The notes under the pieces were generated by a model, which saw only the letters and a program-made list of their open reading frames with translations, searched no databases and was not told the DNA's origin. This document shows positions 43,393-50,495 of a stretch of 50,495 nt of DNA, one piece after another (position 1 is the first letter of the stretch; each line of letters begins with the position of its first letter). Origin of the DNA: an uncultured Flavobacterium sp. GTDB taxonomy: Bacteria > Bacteroidota > Bacteroidia > Flavobacteriales > Flavobacteriaceae. The position numbers were made by a program, and so were the translations under genes. The stretch spans positions 1 to 50,495 of the forward strand of contig CANROJ010000012.1 of assembly GCA_947632215.1 (NCBI GenBank), read 5' to 3'.

Positions 43393-44550
43393 TTACTTGT
43401 TCTTTTTGGAAAAAAGAAAAAATATGTATGAAATTACTGACAGACCAATACATCCAACACACATTCCAATCCATCCAAAAAGATTATACAAATATAAACC
43501 AAAAGCTGAGCCAAAAGCAGTTCCTAAGAAACTAAATGACATATAGACAGTATTTATCCTATTACGTGCCACAGCAGAAAGAGAATAAATTCTAGTCTGA
43601 TTCGATACGTGCACAACTTGTAATCCTAAATCAATTAGTATTATACCAACAATAATACCAAATAAGCTACTAGCAGACAAAGCAAATACAACAAAACTCA
43701 ATAGAGTTAATATAATTCCATACTTAATCAAAAGATTTGCTGCGCCATTATGACCGAATTTTCCTACAAGAGGAGCCGCAAAAGCTCCGATAGCTCCGAT
43801 TAATCCAAAAGCACCAATAATGGCAGAGTCGTAATTAAAAGGGTTGTTGGCCAATAATAAAACCATAGTTGTCCAAAAAGCTCCAAATTGAGCAAAAGCT
43901 AAACTCGAAATAAGAGTAGCATCACGCAAAACAGGCTCCTGAACAATAATTGTATACATAGATCGATACAAACAAGAAATATTACCCTTAAAATTAGGTT
44001 TATTTCTTGGCAACATAAGTCCAATTAATAAAACTATTATAATCCCTAAGCTCCCTGCCACGAAAAACATACCCTGATAACCTATCCACTGGCCTATAAA
44101 ACCACTAAGGGTACGCGAGAATAAGATTCCTATTAAAAGACCACTAACCACAGTGCCAATTACCTTACCTCTTTGTTGTTCACTAGACAAACTAGCTGCC
44201 ATTGGCAATAATAATTGAGGTACAATGGAAAACATTCCCAAAGCAAAACTCACTATTTGTAAAACAAAGAAATCGCTAACCAAAGCACTTAAAAACAAAC
44301 ACACCGCTGCTAAGGCTGCAGTGACTATGATTTGACTTTTCCTTTCTAATTTATCACCTAAGGGTATCATTAAGAGAATTCCCAAGGCATACCCACTTTG
44401 GGTTAAGTAGGTCAACGAACCTGCTTTGGCTTGGCTAATTCCAAAAGAATCCGCTATTAAAGGAATTAAAGGCTGACTATAATATAAATTAGCTACAATA
44501 AGACCCGTAACACAGGCCATAAATAAAACGTTTGCTCTACTTAAACTCAT
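43393..44550 (-). CDS. Major facilitator superfamily transporter
   Basis: A 385-residue MFS protein with about twelve hydrophobic segments. The first helix ends in ANLYYSQPLIPLIADSFGIS, and the cytoplasmic loop between helices 2 and 3 reads GDKLERK, both typical of the YgaY-like drug-proton antiporter group. The second half is introduced by APLVGKFGHNG. The substrate is unknown. A TAGGTTTG box only 4 nt upstream of the ATG predicts a leaderless message. It is followed after 42 nt by the cyclophilin-FKBP gene, which may be partly co-transcribed. Confidence 0.85.
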   Translation of the reverse strand: MSLSRANVLFMACVTGLIVANLYYSQPLIPLIADSFGISQAKAGSLTYLTQSGYALGILLMIPLGDKLERKSQIIVTAALAAVCLFLSALVSDFFVLQIVSFALGMFSIVPQLLLPMAASLSSEQQRGKVIGTVVSGLLIGILFSRTLSGFIGQWIGYQGMFFVAGSLGIIIVLLIGLMLPRNKPNFKGNISCLYRSMYTIIVQEPVLRDATLISSLAFAQFGAFWTTMVLLLANNPFNYDSAIIGAFGLIGAIGAFAAPLVGKFGHNGAANLLIKYGIILTLLSFVVFALSASSLFGIIVGIILIDLGLQVVHVSNQTRIYSLSAVARNRINTVYMSFSFLGTAFGSAFGLYLYNLFGWIGMCVGCIGLSVISYIFFLFSKKNK

Positions 44551-44554
44551 AGTG

Positions 44555-44585
44555 CAAACCTAGGGATTTACAAAAAAACAAGCAA
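44555..44585 (-). promoter_or_regulatory. Promoter of the MFS gene
   Basis: Minus strand TTG (44585-44583), 20-nt spacer, TAGGTTTG (44562-44555), with the ATG 4 nt further on. Confidence 0.55.
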
Positions 44586-44802
44586 CTTAAAACACTAGCA
44601 ATTCCATAAGGAATAATTCCATTACTTATGCTTTTTATCTATTTCAATACTATGGTTAAATAAAGAGTCTTATTTTATTTATTTACCTGGTTTATAAATA
44701 CATTAACACAATTAAACACTAAGGTGTACTATTGGTCTTAAAGTCAATCAAATACACTTGCTTAAAAACAAGCTTTACAAGCCAGAGTTACCACCGTGTT
44801 GT
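44586..44802. other. Intergenic stretch before trmD
   Basis: About 215 nt of AT-rich DNA between divergent promoters. Apart from a tiny ATTCC/GGAAT hairpin I see nothing in it. Confidence 0.5.
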
Positions 44803-44834
44803 TTTGCACATTACAAAATAGCATTGTACCTTTG
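44803..44834 (+). promoter_or_regulatory. trmD promoter
   Basis: TTTG at 44803-44806, 20-nt spacer, TACCTTTG at 44827-44834: full consensus, 21 nt before the ATG at 44856. Confidence 0.85.
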
Positions 44835-44855
44835 CTACTAAATTAATAAATAACC

Positions 44856-45539
44856 ATGCGCATAGATATCATTTCAGTTGTACCTGAATTAATCAAAAGC
44901 CCTTTCGAAGCTTCTATTTTAAAAAGAGCTATCGCTAAAGATTTAGTAGAAGTACACTTTCATAATTTACGTGATTACAGTACAAATAAGCATAAAAATG
45001 TGGATGACTATCAGTTCGGTGGAGGTGCAGGAATGGTAATGAGCATTGAACCGATCGATCGTTGTATTACTCATTTGAAGTCTCAAAGGCAATATGACCA
45101 TGTTATTTATATGAGCCCTGATGGTGAAACTTTAAATCAACAAATGGCCAATAGTATGTCTTTGCTAAAGAATATTATTATTCTTTGTGGACATTACAAA
45201 GGAGTTGATCAAAGAGTAAGAGACCACTTTATTACTAAAGAGATATCTGTTGGAGATTACGTATTGTCTGGAGGAGAACTAGGAGCAGCCATTTTGTGTG
45301 ATGCTATTATACGTCTAATTCCTGGAGTATTAAGTAACGAAACCTCAGCTTTAACAGATAGTTTCCAAGATGATTTACTAGCTCCACCAATCTATACAAG
45401 ACCTGCTAGTTATAATGGATGGGATGTCCCAGAAATCTTATTAAGCGGAAATTTCCCTGAGATTGAAAAATGGAGAGAGCAAAAAGCATACGAGCACACA
45501 CAAAATAGAAGACCTGATTTACTGGAAAAGCACAAATAA
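44856..45539 (+). CDS. trmD: tRNA (guanine-N1)-methyltransferase TrmD
   Basis: SPOUT methyltransferase that makes m1G37 in tRNAs, preventing +1 frameshifts. The 227 residues show [16 protein letters not shown] near residue 52, [12 protein letters not shown] near 110 and the knotted SAM-binding segment [17 protein letters not shown] near 130. The C-terminal domain carries [22 protein letters not shown]. It precedes rplS, the classical neighbour, but here each has its own promoter, and rimM and rpsP are not adjacent. A long perfect hairpin follows. Confidence 0.97.
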   Translation: MRIDIISVVPELIKSPFEASILKRAIAKDLVEVHFHNLRDYSTNKHKNVDDYQFGGGAGMVMSIEPIDRCITHLKSQRQYDHVIYMSPDGETLNQQMANSMSLLKNIIILCGHYKGVDQRVRDHFITKEISVGDYVLSGGELGAAILCDAIIRLIPGVLSNETSALTDSFQDDLLAPPIYTRPASYNGWDVPEILLSGNFPEIEKWREQKAYEHTQNRRPDLLEKHK

Positions 45540-45567
45540 CTCTTAGTATTATTTTACAAAGAACAGC

Positions 45568-45617
45568 ATATAAACCAAGACCTGAGTATTTATAACTACT
45601 CAGGTCTTGGTTTATAT
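45568..45617 (+). terminator. Perfect 21-bp hairpin after trmD
   Basis: Positions 45568-45588 pair perfectly with 45597-45617 (core CCAAGACCTGAG/CTCAGGTCTTGG), with an 8-nt loop TTTATAAC, 28 nt after the stop. It has no U-tract after it, so it is an atypical terminator or an RNA-stabilising end. Confidence 0.6.
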
Positions 45618-45858
45618 AGCAATTTGTTATTTTGATCTGCCTCAGGGCAGCCAACAAAGGCTACAAGAGTTAACTAAAAACATAGCTGTAACTAGTCCTG
45701 GGAGTAACTAATTAATCCAAGGTCTTTTTTTAGCCACAGTGTAAGAGTCTTTGTTATTTTTGTTACCAAAGGATTACTACTTTGACAAAACAGCTTAATA
45801 AACTACCTTACAAAGAGTTATGTAAGTAAAAATATTATTTGGTATTTACATTTTATGG
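45618..45858. other. Intergenic stretch between trmD and rplS
   Basis: About 240 nt without a credible open frame. It holds a small CTGCC/GGCAG hairpin near 45636-45650; no promoter or RNA gene recognised. Confidence 0.45.
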
Positions 45859-45888
45859 TTTGAATTTGTATTTTATTTTTTATATTTG
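45859..45888 (+). promoter_or_regulatory. rplS promoter
   Basis: TTTG at 45859-45862, 18-nt spacer, TATATTTG at 45881-45888: full consensus, followed by GCACCGGTTTT. Confidence 0.85.
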
Positions 45889-45892
45889 CACC

Positions 45893-45961
45893 GGTTTTAG
45901 GCTAACCTCTGGCGAGGTCCGTGTATGTTGCCCTAGACAAAAACAATTTATATATATAAAA
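45893..45961 (+). ncRNA. Structured rplS leader (candidate bL19 autoregulatory element)
   Basis: The 5' untranslated region folds as an outer TAGG (45898-45901)/CCTA (45932-45935) stem, extended by a C-G pair across one bulged C. It encloses a perfect ACCTC/GAGGT hairpin (45905-45909 with 45914-45918, loop TGGC). It is much richer in G and C than the surrounding sequence. Ribosomal protein genes often carry such autoregulatory leaders, and an L19 leader motif has, as I recall, been proposed for Flavobacteria; I cannot confirm identity. Confidence 0.5.
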
Positions 45962-46312
45962 ATGGCAGATTTATTAAAATTCGTTCAAGAAGAATTAGTT
46001 GCTAAAAAAGACTTTCCTGAATTCGGAGCTGGAGACACTATCACTGTTTACTACGAAATTAAAGAGGGTGAGAAAAAAAGAACTCAGTTCTTTAAAGGAG
46101 TAGTTATTCAAAGAAGAGGAACTGGATCAACAGAGACTTTTACTATCCGTAAAATGTCAGGAAACGTTGGTGTAGAGCGTATCTTCCCAATTAACATGCC
46201 AGCTTTAGAGAAAGTTGAAGTTAACCAAAGAGGTAAAGTTCGTAGAGCTCGTATTTTCTACTTTAGAGAACTTACAGGTAAAAAAGCTAAAATCAAAGAA
46301 AGAAGAAGATAA
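45962..46312 (+). CDS. rplS: Ribosomal protein bL19
   Basis: A 116-residue protein of the large subunit at the 30S-50S interface. It begins MADLLKFVQEELV and contains FGAGDTITVYYEIKEG, FKGVVIQRRGTGSTETFTIR, the family signature given here in part, and GVERIFPINMP; it ends in KAKIKERRR. The ATG at 45962 is the standard start. An in-frame extension to 45839 would cross the promoter and leader. It is flanked by a consensus promoter, a structured leader and a strong terminator. Confidence 0.97.
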   Translation: MADLLKFVQEELVAKKDFPEFGAGDTITVYYEIKEGEKKRTQFFKGVVIQRRGTGSTETFTIRKMSGNVGVERIFPINMPALEKVEVNQRGKVRRARIFYFRELTGKKAKIKERRR

Positions 46313-46334
46313 TTCTATTTCTCTGAATAATAAG

Positions 46335-46374
46335 AAAAGAGATTGTACTAATGAGTACAATCTCTTTTTTTTTC
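46335..46374 (+). terminator. rplS terminator
   Basis: AAAAGAGATTGTACT (46335-46349) and AGTACAATCTCTTTT (46354-46368) form a perfect 15-bp stem with a 4-nt loop, then more Ts. Confidence 0.94.
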
Positions 46375-46403
46375 TAAAAGCTATTCACCTTACAGATATA
46401 AAC

Positions 46404-46450
46404 TTAACAAAAAAAGGGGCTGTCTTCAATTGTGAGACAGCCCCTTTTTT
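46404..46450 (-). terminator. Terminator of the cysteine synthase gene
   Basis: AAAAAAGGGGCTGTCT (46410-46425) pairs with AGACAGCCCCTTTTTT (46435-46450), 9-nt loop, 20 nt after the minus-strand stop. It is bidirectional in form and backs up the rplS terminator. Confidence 0.93.
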
Positions 46451-46470
46451 GTATTGTCTTGAACAAGAAT

Positions 46471-47505
46471 TTATTTTATGTAGTTAATTGGATTATTGAT
46501 ATTATCTGGGTCGATAAAACCTTGTTCTTGCATCCAAGTTTCACTATATATTTTGCTCATATAACGAGAACCGTGATCGGGGCACAAAACCACCACTACA
46601 CTATCTTTGTCAAATTCACCTTGTAAAGCATACTGTCTAGTTGCCTGTAATACAGCTCCCGAGGTATATCCTAAGAACAAGCCTTCTTTGGCAGCCAATT
46701 CTCTAGCAGCCAAAGCAGCATCTTTATCGGTTACTTTAGTAAACTTGTCAATAACACTAAAATCGGTAGCAGTAGGAATAAGATTTTTACCTAATCCCTC
46801 TATTTTATAAGGATGGATCTCATTTGGATCTACCTCTCCAGTCTCGTGATACTTCTTTAAAACAGACCCATAAGCATCTACTGCTAAAATCTGAATATTA
46901 GGATTCATTTCTTTTAAATACTGAGCTGTACCAGAGATGGTGCCTCCTGTTCCGGAACAACATACAAAATGAGTAATCTTACCAGCAGTTTGCTCCCAAA
47001 TCTCGGGCCCTGTCGATAAATAGTGAGCCTGAGTGTTTAGTTCATTAAAATACTGGTTAATATAAATAGATCCTGGTAATTCTTTATGTATCTTCTTAGC
47101 TACCTCATAATAAGATCTTGGATCATCTGCTGCTACATTTGCCGGACAAACATATACGGTAGCCCCCATTGCGCGCAACATATCAATCTTATCTGGGGAA
47201 GATTTATCGCTAACCGATAAAATACATTTGTACCCTTTAATTGCACTTACCATCGCAATACTAAATCCGGTATTACCAGAGGTAGTTTCAACAATTGTAT
47301 CTCCTGGTTTTAAAATACCTTTTTTTTCTGCAGCTTCAATAATGTGTAAAGCTATTCTGTCTTTTGCTGAATGTCCAGCGTTGAATGCCTCTACTTTAGC
47401 ATAAAACTGACCCTGTAAATCTTTAGTTACTTTATCAAGCTTAACAAGTGGTGTGTTTCCTACTAATGATAATATATTATCATAAGCTTGGATTTCCTTT
47501 TTCAT
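46471..47505 (-). CDS. Cysteine synthase / cystathionine beta-synthase-type PLP enzyme
   Basis: A 344-residue fold-type II PLP enzyme. It opens with [14 protein letters not shown], has the PLP Lys in [13 protein letters not shown] near residue 48, the substrate loop [12 protein letters not shown] near 93 and the phosphate loop [12 protein letters not shown] near 183. It should make cysteine from O-acetylserine and sulfide, or cystathionine from serine and homocysteine; its GHSAKDR wording and extra C-terminal residues resemble the CBS-like group in Flavobacteria, without the haem and CBS-pair domains of the animal enzyme. Its message has a consensus -7 box and a small leader hairpin (AGGTT/AACCT, 47526-47541). 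Confidence 0.9.
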   Translation of the reverse strand: MKKEIQAYDNILSLVGNTPLVKLDKVTKDLQGQFYAKVEAFNAGHSAKDRIALHIIEAAEKKGILKPGDTIVETTSGNTGFSIAMVSAIKGYKCILSVSDKSSPDKIDMLRAMGATVYVCPANVAADDPRSYYEVAKKIHKELPGSIYINQYFNELNTQAHYLSTGPEIWEQTAGKITHFVCCSGTGGTISGTAQYLKEMNPNIQILAVDAYGSVLKKYHETGEVDPNEIHPYKIEGLGKNLIPTATDFSVIDKFTKVTDKDAALAARELAAKEGLFLGYTSGAVLQATRQYALQGEFDKDSVVVVLCPDHGSRYMSKIYSETWMQEQGFIDPDNINNPINYIK

Positions 47506-47555
47506 ATTAATGATATTTTTATTAGAGGTTCTAAAAAACCTTCATTATATAATAG

Positions 47556-47563
47556 CAAATTTA
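47556..47563 (-). promoter_or_regulatory. -7 box of the cysteine synthase gene
   Basis: Minus strand TAAATTTG, exact TAnnTTTG, 50 nt before the ATG at 47505; it lies within 20 nt of the oligopeptidase B stop. Confidence 0.55.
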
Positions 47564-47572
47564 CAAAATTTA

Positions 47573-49633
47573 TTATTTTGAAATTCCTTCTAAAGCAAAC
47601 ATAAAAGCAAATTCTTTTGCTACTTGCTTTAAAGACTCAAATCTACCAGAAGCTCCTCCATGACCGGCCTGCATATTGGTATCTAAAAACAACTGATTAT
47701 CACTAGTGTTAAACTCTCTTAGTTTAGCAACCCACTTAGCTGGTTCCCAATACTGCACTTGAGAATCATGAAAACCTGTAGAGATATACATATTGGGGTA
47801 ATCTTGCATTTTCACATTATCATATGGAGAATAAGACAGCATATAATCATAATATTGTTTCTCATTGGGATTTCCCCATTCATCATATTCACCTGTTGTA
47901 AGAGGAATAGTATCGTCTAACATTGTAGTAACCACATCCACAAAAGGAACTTGCGCTATAATACCATTATACAGCCCTGGAGCTTGGTTAGCAATCACTC
48001 CCATTAACATTCCCCCAGCAGAACCTCCTTGGGCATATAACTTACTTGGTTTACTATACCCCTTGTCGATTAAAAACTCTGAACAAGCAATAAAATCATC
48101 AAAGGTATTTTTCTTTTTTAGGAGTTTTCCATCTTCATACCAATATCTTCCCATCTCTTCGCCTCCTCTAACATGAGCTATGGCGTAAATAAAGCCTCTA
48201 TCTAAAAGACTCAAGCGTGTGGTTGAAAAATATGGATCCATAGAATACCCATAAGAACCATAGGCATAAAGTAAACAAGGATTGTTCCCATCTAAAACCA
48301 ACTCTTTTCTATATACGAGAGAAATTGGCACTTTTGCTCCATCTTTAGCAGTAGCCCAAAGTCTTTGTTCTATATAATTATCCTTATCAAAACTACCTAA
48401 TACTTCTTGTTCTTTCAATACTACTTGACTCTTAGTTGACATATCAAAGTCTATTATAGAAGCCGGAGTAGCCAAACTCTGGTAACCATAACGTAATATA
48501 TTGGTATTAAAATCAATATTTACTCCAATATACGCATCATAGGTCTGACTATTAAAAGGTAAATAATAGCTAGGAATATTAGAATCCCAAGGCTGAATTT
48601 TTATCTGCGAAAGTCCATTAAAACGCTCGCTAACTACTAAATAATCTTTAAATATTTCTATACCCTCCAATAATACATCTTCTCTTGGAGCAATTACCTG
48701 AATCCAATTCTCTAGCGAAGTTTGGTGTAATGGAGTTTTCATTAATTGAAAATTATCCGCACCATTAAAATTGGTAAGAATATAAAAATACTCCCCATAA
48801 TGGTAAATATTATATTCTAGATCACTTTGTCTTTCTTGAAATATTCTAAATTCACCACAAGGATTATCTGCCTCAAGTATACGGCATTCTGTACTAAGAG
48901 TACTTTGACTAGAAATAACCAAAAAACGATGAGATTTCTCAATGCCTATAAAAGTATCAAAGGTATCGTCCTGTTCGTAATACACTAAGGTATCTTGCTC
49001 GATATGTTGCCCAATAACATGTTTAAAAATCTTATCTGCACGCAAGGTTTCAGAATCTTGTCGAGAGTAAAAGAGTGTCTTATTATCAGCAGCCCAAGTA
49101 GAATTACCTGTGGTATTACTAATGGTGTAATCCAGGACTTCACCCGAAAATATATTCTTGATATAGAGTTGATACTCTCTTCTTGATACAGTATCTATAG
49201 CATAGGCAACCCACTGATTATCTTGAGAAACATTTATTCCTTTTAGATGAAAATATGGGTGACCTGTAGCTAAGACATTACAATCAAAGAGAATTTCTTC
49301 CTGTGCTTGCAAAGTTGCTTTCTTGCGAGAATAAATAGGATAGTCCTGACCTATTTCAAATCTAGTAATATAATAATATCCATTATAAAAGTAAGGAACA
49401 GAACTATCTTGCTCCTTGATTCTTGCCTTCATTTCATCAAATAAAGACTCTTGAAACTCAAAAGTATCAGCTGTTTTATCTTTGTAATATTTATTCTCTT
49501 GTTCTAGATACTCTATAACCTGTGGATTCTCTCTATTATTTAACCAATAGTAATTATCAACTCTTATTTGATTATGAGCCTCTAAGTCTACTGGCTTCTT
49601 CAAAGTCACTGGCGGCTGGTTATCTTTTTGCAT
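47573..49633 (-). CDS. ptrB: Oligopeptidase B (S9A serine peptidase)
   Basis: A 686-residue cytosolic peptidase of the prolyl oligopeptidase family that cleaves short peptides, usually after Arg or Lys. The N-terminal part (about residues 70-400) has the repeated beta strands expected of a seven-bladed propeller. The C-terminal alpha/beta-hydrolase has the nucleophile Ser in AQGGSAGGMLMG, the Asp in STGFHDSQVQYWEPAKW and the His in QAGHGGASGRF. SYSPYDNV and YAYGSYG are also typical of oligopeptidase B. There is no signal peptide. I start it at the ATG at 49633 (MQKDNQPPVTL), because a TACTTTTG promoter box lies between it and the earlier in-frame ATG-like start at 49663. Confidence 0.94.
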   Translation of the reverse strand: MQKDNQPPVTLKKPVDLEAHNQIRVDNYYWLNNRENPQVIEYLEQENKYYKDKTADTFEFQESLFDEMKARIKEQDSSVPYFYNGYYYITRFEIGQDYPIYSRKKATLQAQEEILFDCNVLATGHPYFHLKGINVSQDNQWVAYAIDTVSRREYQLYIKNIFSGEVLDYTISNTTGNSTWAADNKTLFYSRQDSETLRADKIFKHVIGQHIEQDTLVYYEQDDTFDTFIGIEKSHRFLVISSQSTLSTECRILEADNPCGEFRIFQERQSDLEYNIYHYGEYFYILTNFNGADNFQLMKTPLHQTSLENWIQVIAPREDVLLEGIEIFKDYLVVSERFNGLSQIKIQPWDSNIPSYYLPFNSQTYDAYIGVNIDFNTNILRYGYQSLATPASIIDFDMSTKSQVVLKEQEVLGSFDKDNYIEQRLWATAKDGAKVPISLVYRKELVLDGNNPCLLYAYGSYGYSMDPYFSTTRLSLLDRGFIYAIAHVRGGEEMGRYWYEDGKLLKKKNTFDDFIACSEFLIDKGYSKPSKLYAQGGSAGGMLMGVIANQAPGLYNGIIAQVPFVDVVTTMLDDTIPLTTGEYDEWGNPNEKQYYDYMLSYSPYDNVKMQDYPNMYISTGFHDSQVQYWEPAKWVAKLREFNTSDNQLFLDTNMQAGHGGASGRFESLKQVAKEFAFMFALEGISK

Positions 49634-49652
49634 GATTATATTATTAAAGCTG

Positions 49653-49660
49653 CAAAAGTA
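49653..49660 (-). promoter_or_regulatory. -7 box of ptrB
   Basis: Minus strand TACTTTTG, exact TAnnTTTG, 19 nt before the ATG at 49633. Confidence 0.6.
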
Positions 49661-49733
49661 CAATTTTTGTTTAGCAAAAGCAGCCTTTACCTCACACAGC
49701 TCTACAATCAGTACAGCTAAAGTTAGTACTACC

Positions 49734-50270
49734 TTATGCTATATCAGTTTTAAAGCGATCCACAACGCCAATAAACTCTTTATTTAACTCAGCATTGGTA
49801 ATACCTTTGGAAGAAAGGAAATTTTCACTATAACCCCCTAAGCTATAATGTCCTTTAATATTTGCACCAAAATCAGGAAAAACTCTCAAAGCGATCTCTA
49901 AAGAGTTCAAAGCGCCTCTTCTACCATTAGAAGTACTTAAAAGCAACATATCTTTTGATTGAAAAACTTTTAACTCTTTTCTGGAACACCAATCAAATAA
50001 GTTTTTAAAGGCCGCAGTCCAATTTCTGTTATGCTCGGCCATAGAGCAAATAATTGCATCACAAGCTTTTATTTTCTCTAAAAAATTAATTGCACCTTGT
50101 GGATAATGAATTTTCTCGTGGTCTTCTGAAAACAAAGGACAAGGAAAATCGTTTAAATCTAAAAGTTCTACTTGGTAATCATCTTTAAATAAAGACAAAG
50201 TATATTCAACAAAGCTTTTGTTAATACTGCCTGATGAAGTACTAGCAGCAAATCCTATAATCTTTTTCAT
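49734..50270 (-). CDS. NADPH-dependent FMN reductase family protein
   Basis: A 178-residue flavodoxin-like protein. The FMN phosphate loop is AASTSSGSINKSF at residues 8-20, and the flavin-binding middle region reads SMAEHNRNWTAAFKNLFDW near residue 77, followed by LLLSTSNGRRGAL. The family includes SsuE-, ChrR- and azoreductase-like quinone or flavin reductases; the physiological acceptor is unknown. It lies 100 nt upstream of ptrB on the same strand. I found no consensus promoter in the 225 nt before it, which end the window and hold nothing else I recognise. Confidence 0.88.
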   Translation of the reverse strand: MKKIIGFAASTSSGSINKSFVEYTLSLFKDDYQVELLDLNDFPCPLFSEDHEKIHYPQGAINFLEKIKACDAIICSMAEHNRNWTAAFKNLFDWCSRKELKVFQSKDMLLLSTSNGRRGALNSLEIALRVFPDFGANIKGHYSLGGYSENFLSSKGITNAELNKEFIGVVDRFKTDIA

Positions 50271-50495
50271 AGCATATAAGTATTTTAATAAGACATATAA
50301 TTTTGTTTATCTAGAAAATCTAGTTCTCACAACAAGATTAGTTTTTAGCGTTTTAACACCAAAGTAATACAAATGCGAAAATTTAATATCGTCTTATTAT
50401 TTAGTAATTAATTTATTCTAAAAGTACAAAAAAACACACCAAACTCCTATCCTTAAAAACTAAAACAGATATCCGAGCAACAAAAAAACACACCT

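Noticed and set aside
45839..45961. Possible 41-codon N-terminal extension of rplS
   Set aside because: It spans the consensus promoter and structured leader, and bL19 normally starts at MADLLKFV.
1..50495. Mobile elements, CRISPR arrays, phage genes, tRNA and rRNA genes
   Set aside because: I looked for transposase motifs, repeat-spacer patterns, terminal repeats, and tRNA- or rRNA-like sequence, and found none.

Overview
The window is AT-rich chromosomal DNA with dense, mostly single-gene or short-operon organisation. It looks like a member of the Flavobacteriia (Bacteroidota), probably Flavobacteriaceae. The evidence is repeated TAnnTTTG boxes with an upstream TTTG or TTG 18-20 nt away (the Bacteroidota housekeeping promoter), very few Shine-Dalgarno sequences, several TTG starts, a 950-residue CarB without the allosteric domain, a 313-residue NusB, a DUF3276/PUR-like gene, and the nusB-DUF1573-yajC and trmD/rplS neighbourhoods. 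I see no phage, insertion sequence, CRISPR array, rRNA or tRNA gene. Almost every gene is core metabolism or housekeeping.

Layout. 1-4.5 kb (minus strand): membrane-anchored MutS-like ATPase, folD, ffh. 4.7-7.7 kb (plus): long RluA-type pseudouridine synthase and a DUF445 membrane protein. 7.7-9.6 kb (minus): a conserved small gene broken by a homopolymer frameshift, then hisS. 9.8-11.1 kb (plus): lone MacB-type permease. 11.1-12.3 kb (minus): TruC-like pseudouridine synthase and ElaA-like acetyltransferase. 12.4-16.1 kb: a leftward operon of LuxC-type acyl-CoA reductase, serC and a SerA-like protein, divergent from a two-cluster ferredoxin. 16.2-23 kb (plus): small membrane protein, rpmH, carB, rmuC, mgtE. 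23.1-27.3 kb: Fsr-like MFS transporter, meaB, small acidic protein, MATE transporter. 27.5-30.7 kb (minus): ABC-F ATPase and nhaA. 31-33 kb (plus): lipA and gap. 33-34.7 kb (minus): nusB-DUF1573-yajC. 34.9-41.3 kb (plus): ABC exporter, PUR-like protein, ClC antiporter (CLC-F-like motifs), membrane-anchored FMN glutamate-synthase-like enzyme, EamA transporter. 41.4-44.6 kb (minus): PLP lyase, cyclophilin-FKBP fusion, MFS transporter. 44.8-46.3 kb (plus): trmD, rplS. 46.4-50.3 kb (minus): cysteine synthase, oligopeptidase B, FMN reductase. About fifteen intrinsic terminators separate these units, and many promoters can be read directly.

The most unusual observation is the SerA-like protein next to serC. 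It is intact and colinear with 3-phosphoglycerate dehydrogenase, but it has lost the catalytic Arg and His, the substrate-binding Arg and glycine loop, and the GxGxxG nucleotide motif. It therefore looks like a pseudoenzyme kept inside a serine/redox operon with a LuxC-type reductase and a divergent ferredoxin. Other points to check are the 9-T frameshift at 8022-8030; a common initially transcribed sequence (TTTGC..CGGTTTT) at rpmH, rplS and the glutamate-synthase-like gene; a structured rplS leader; a perfect 21-bp hairpin without U-tract after trmD; overlapping divergent promoters between the ferredoxin and the serC operon; and genes whose start codon lies directly after the -7 box (predicted leaderless mRNAs), some abutting the previous terminator.

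Limits: all family calls come from motif and sequence recognition by eye, with no database search. Promoters and terminators are pattern-based.
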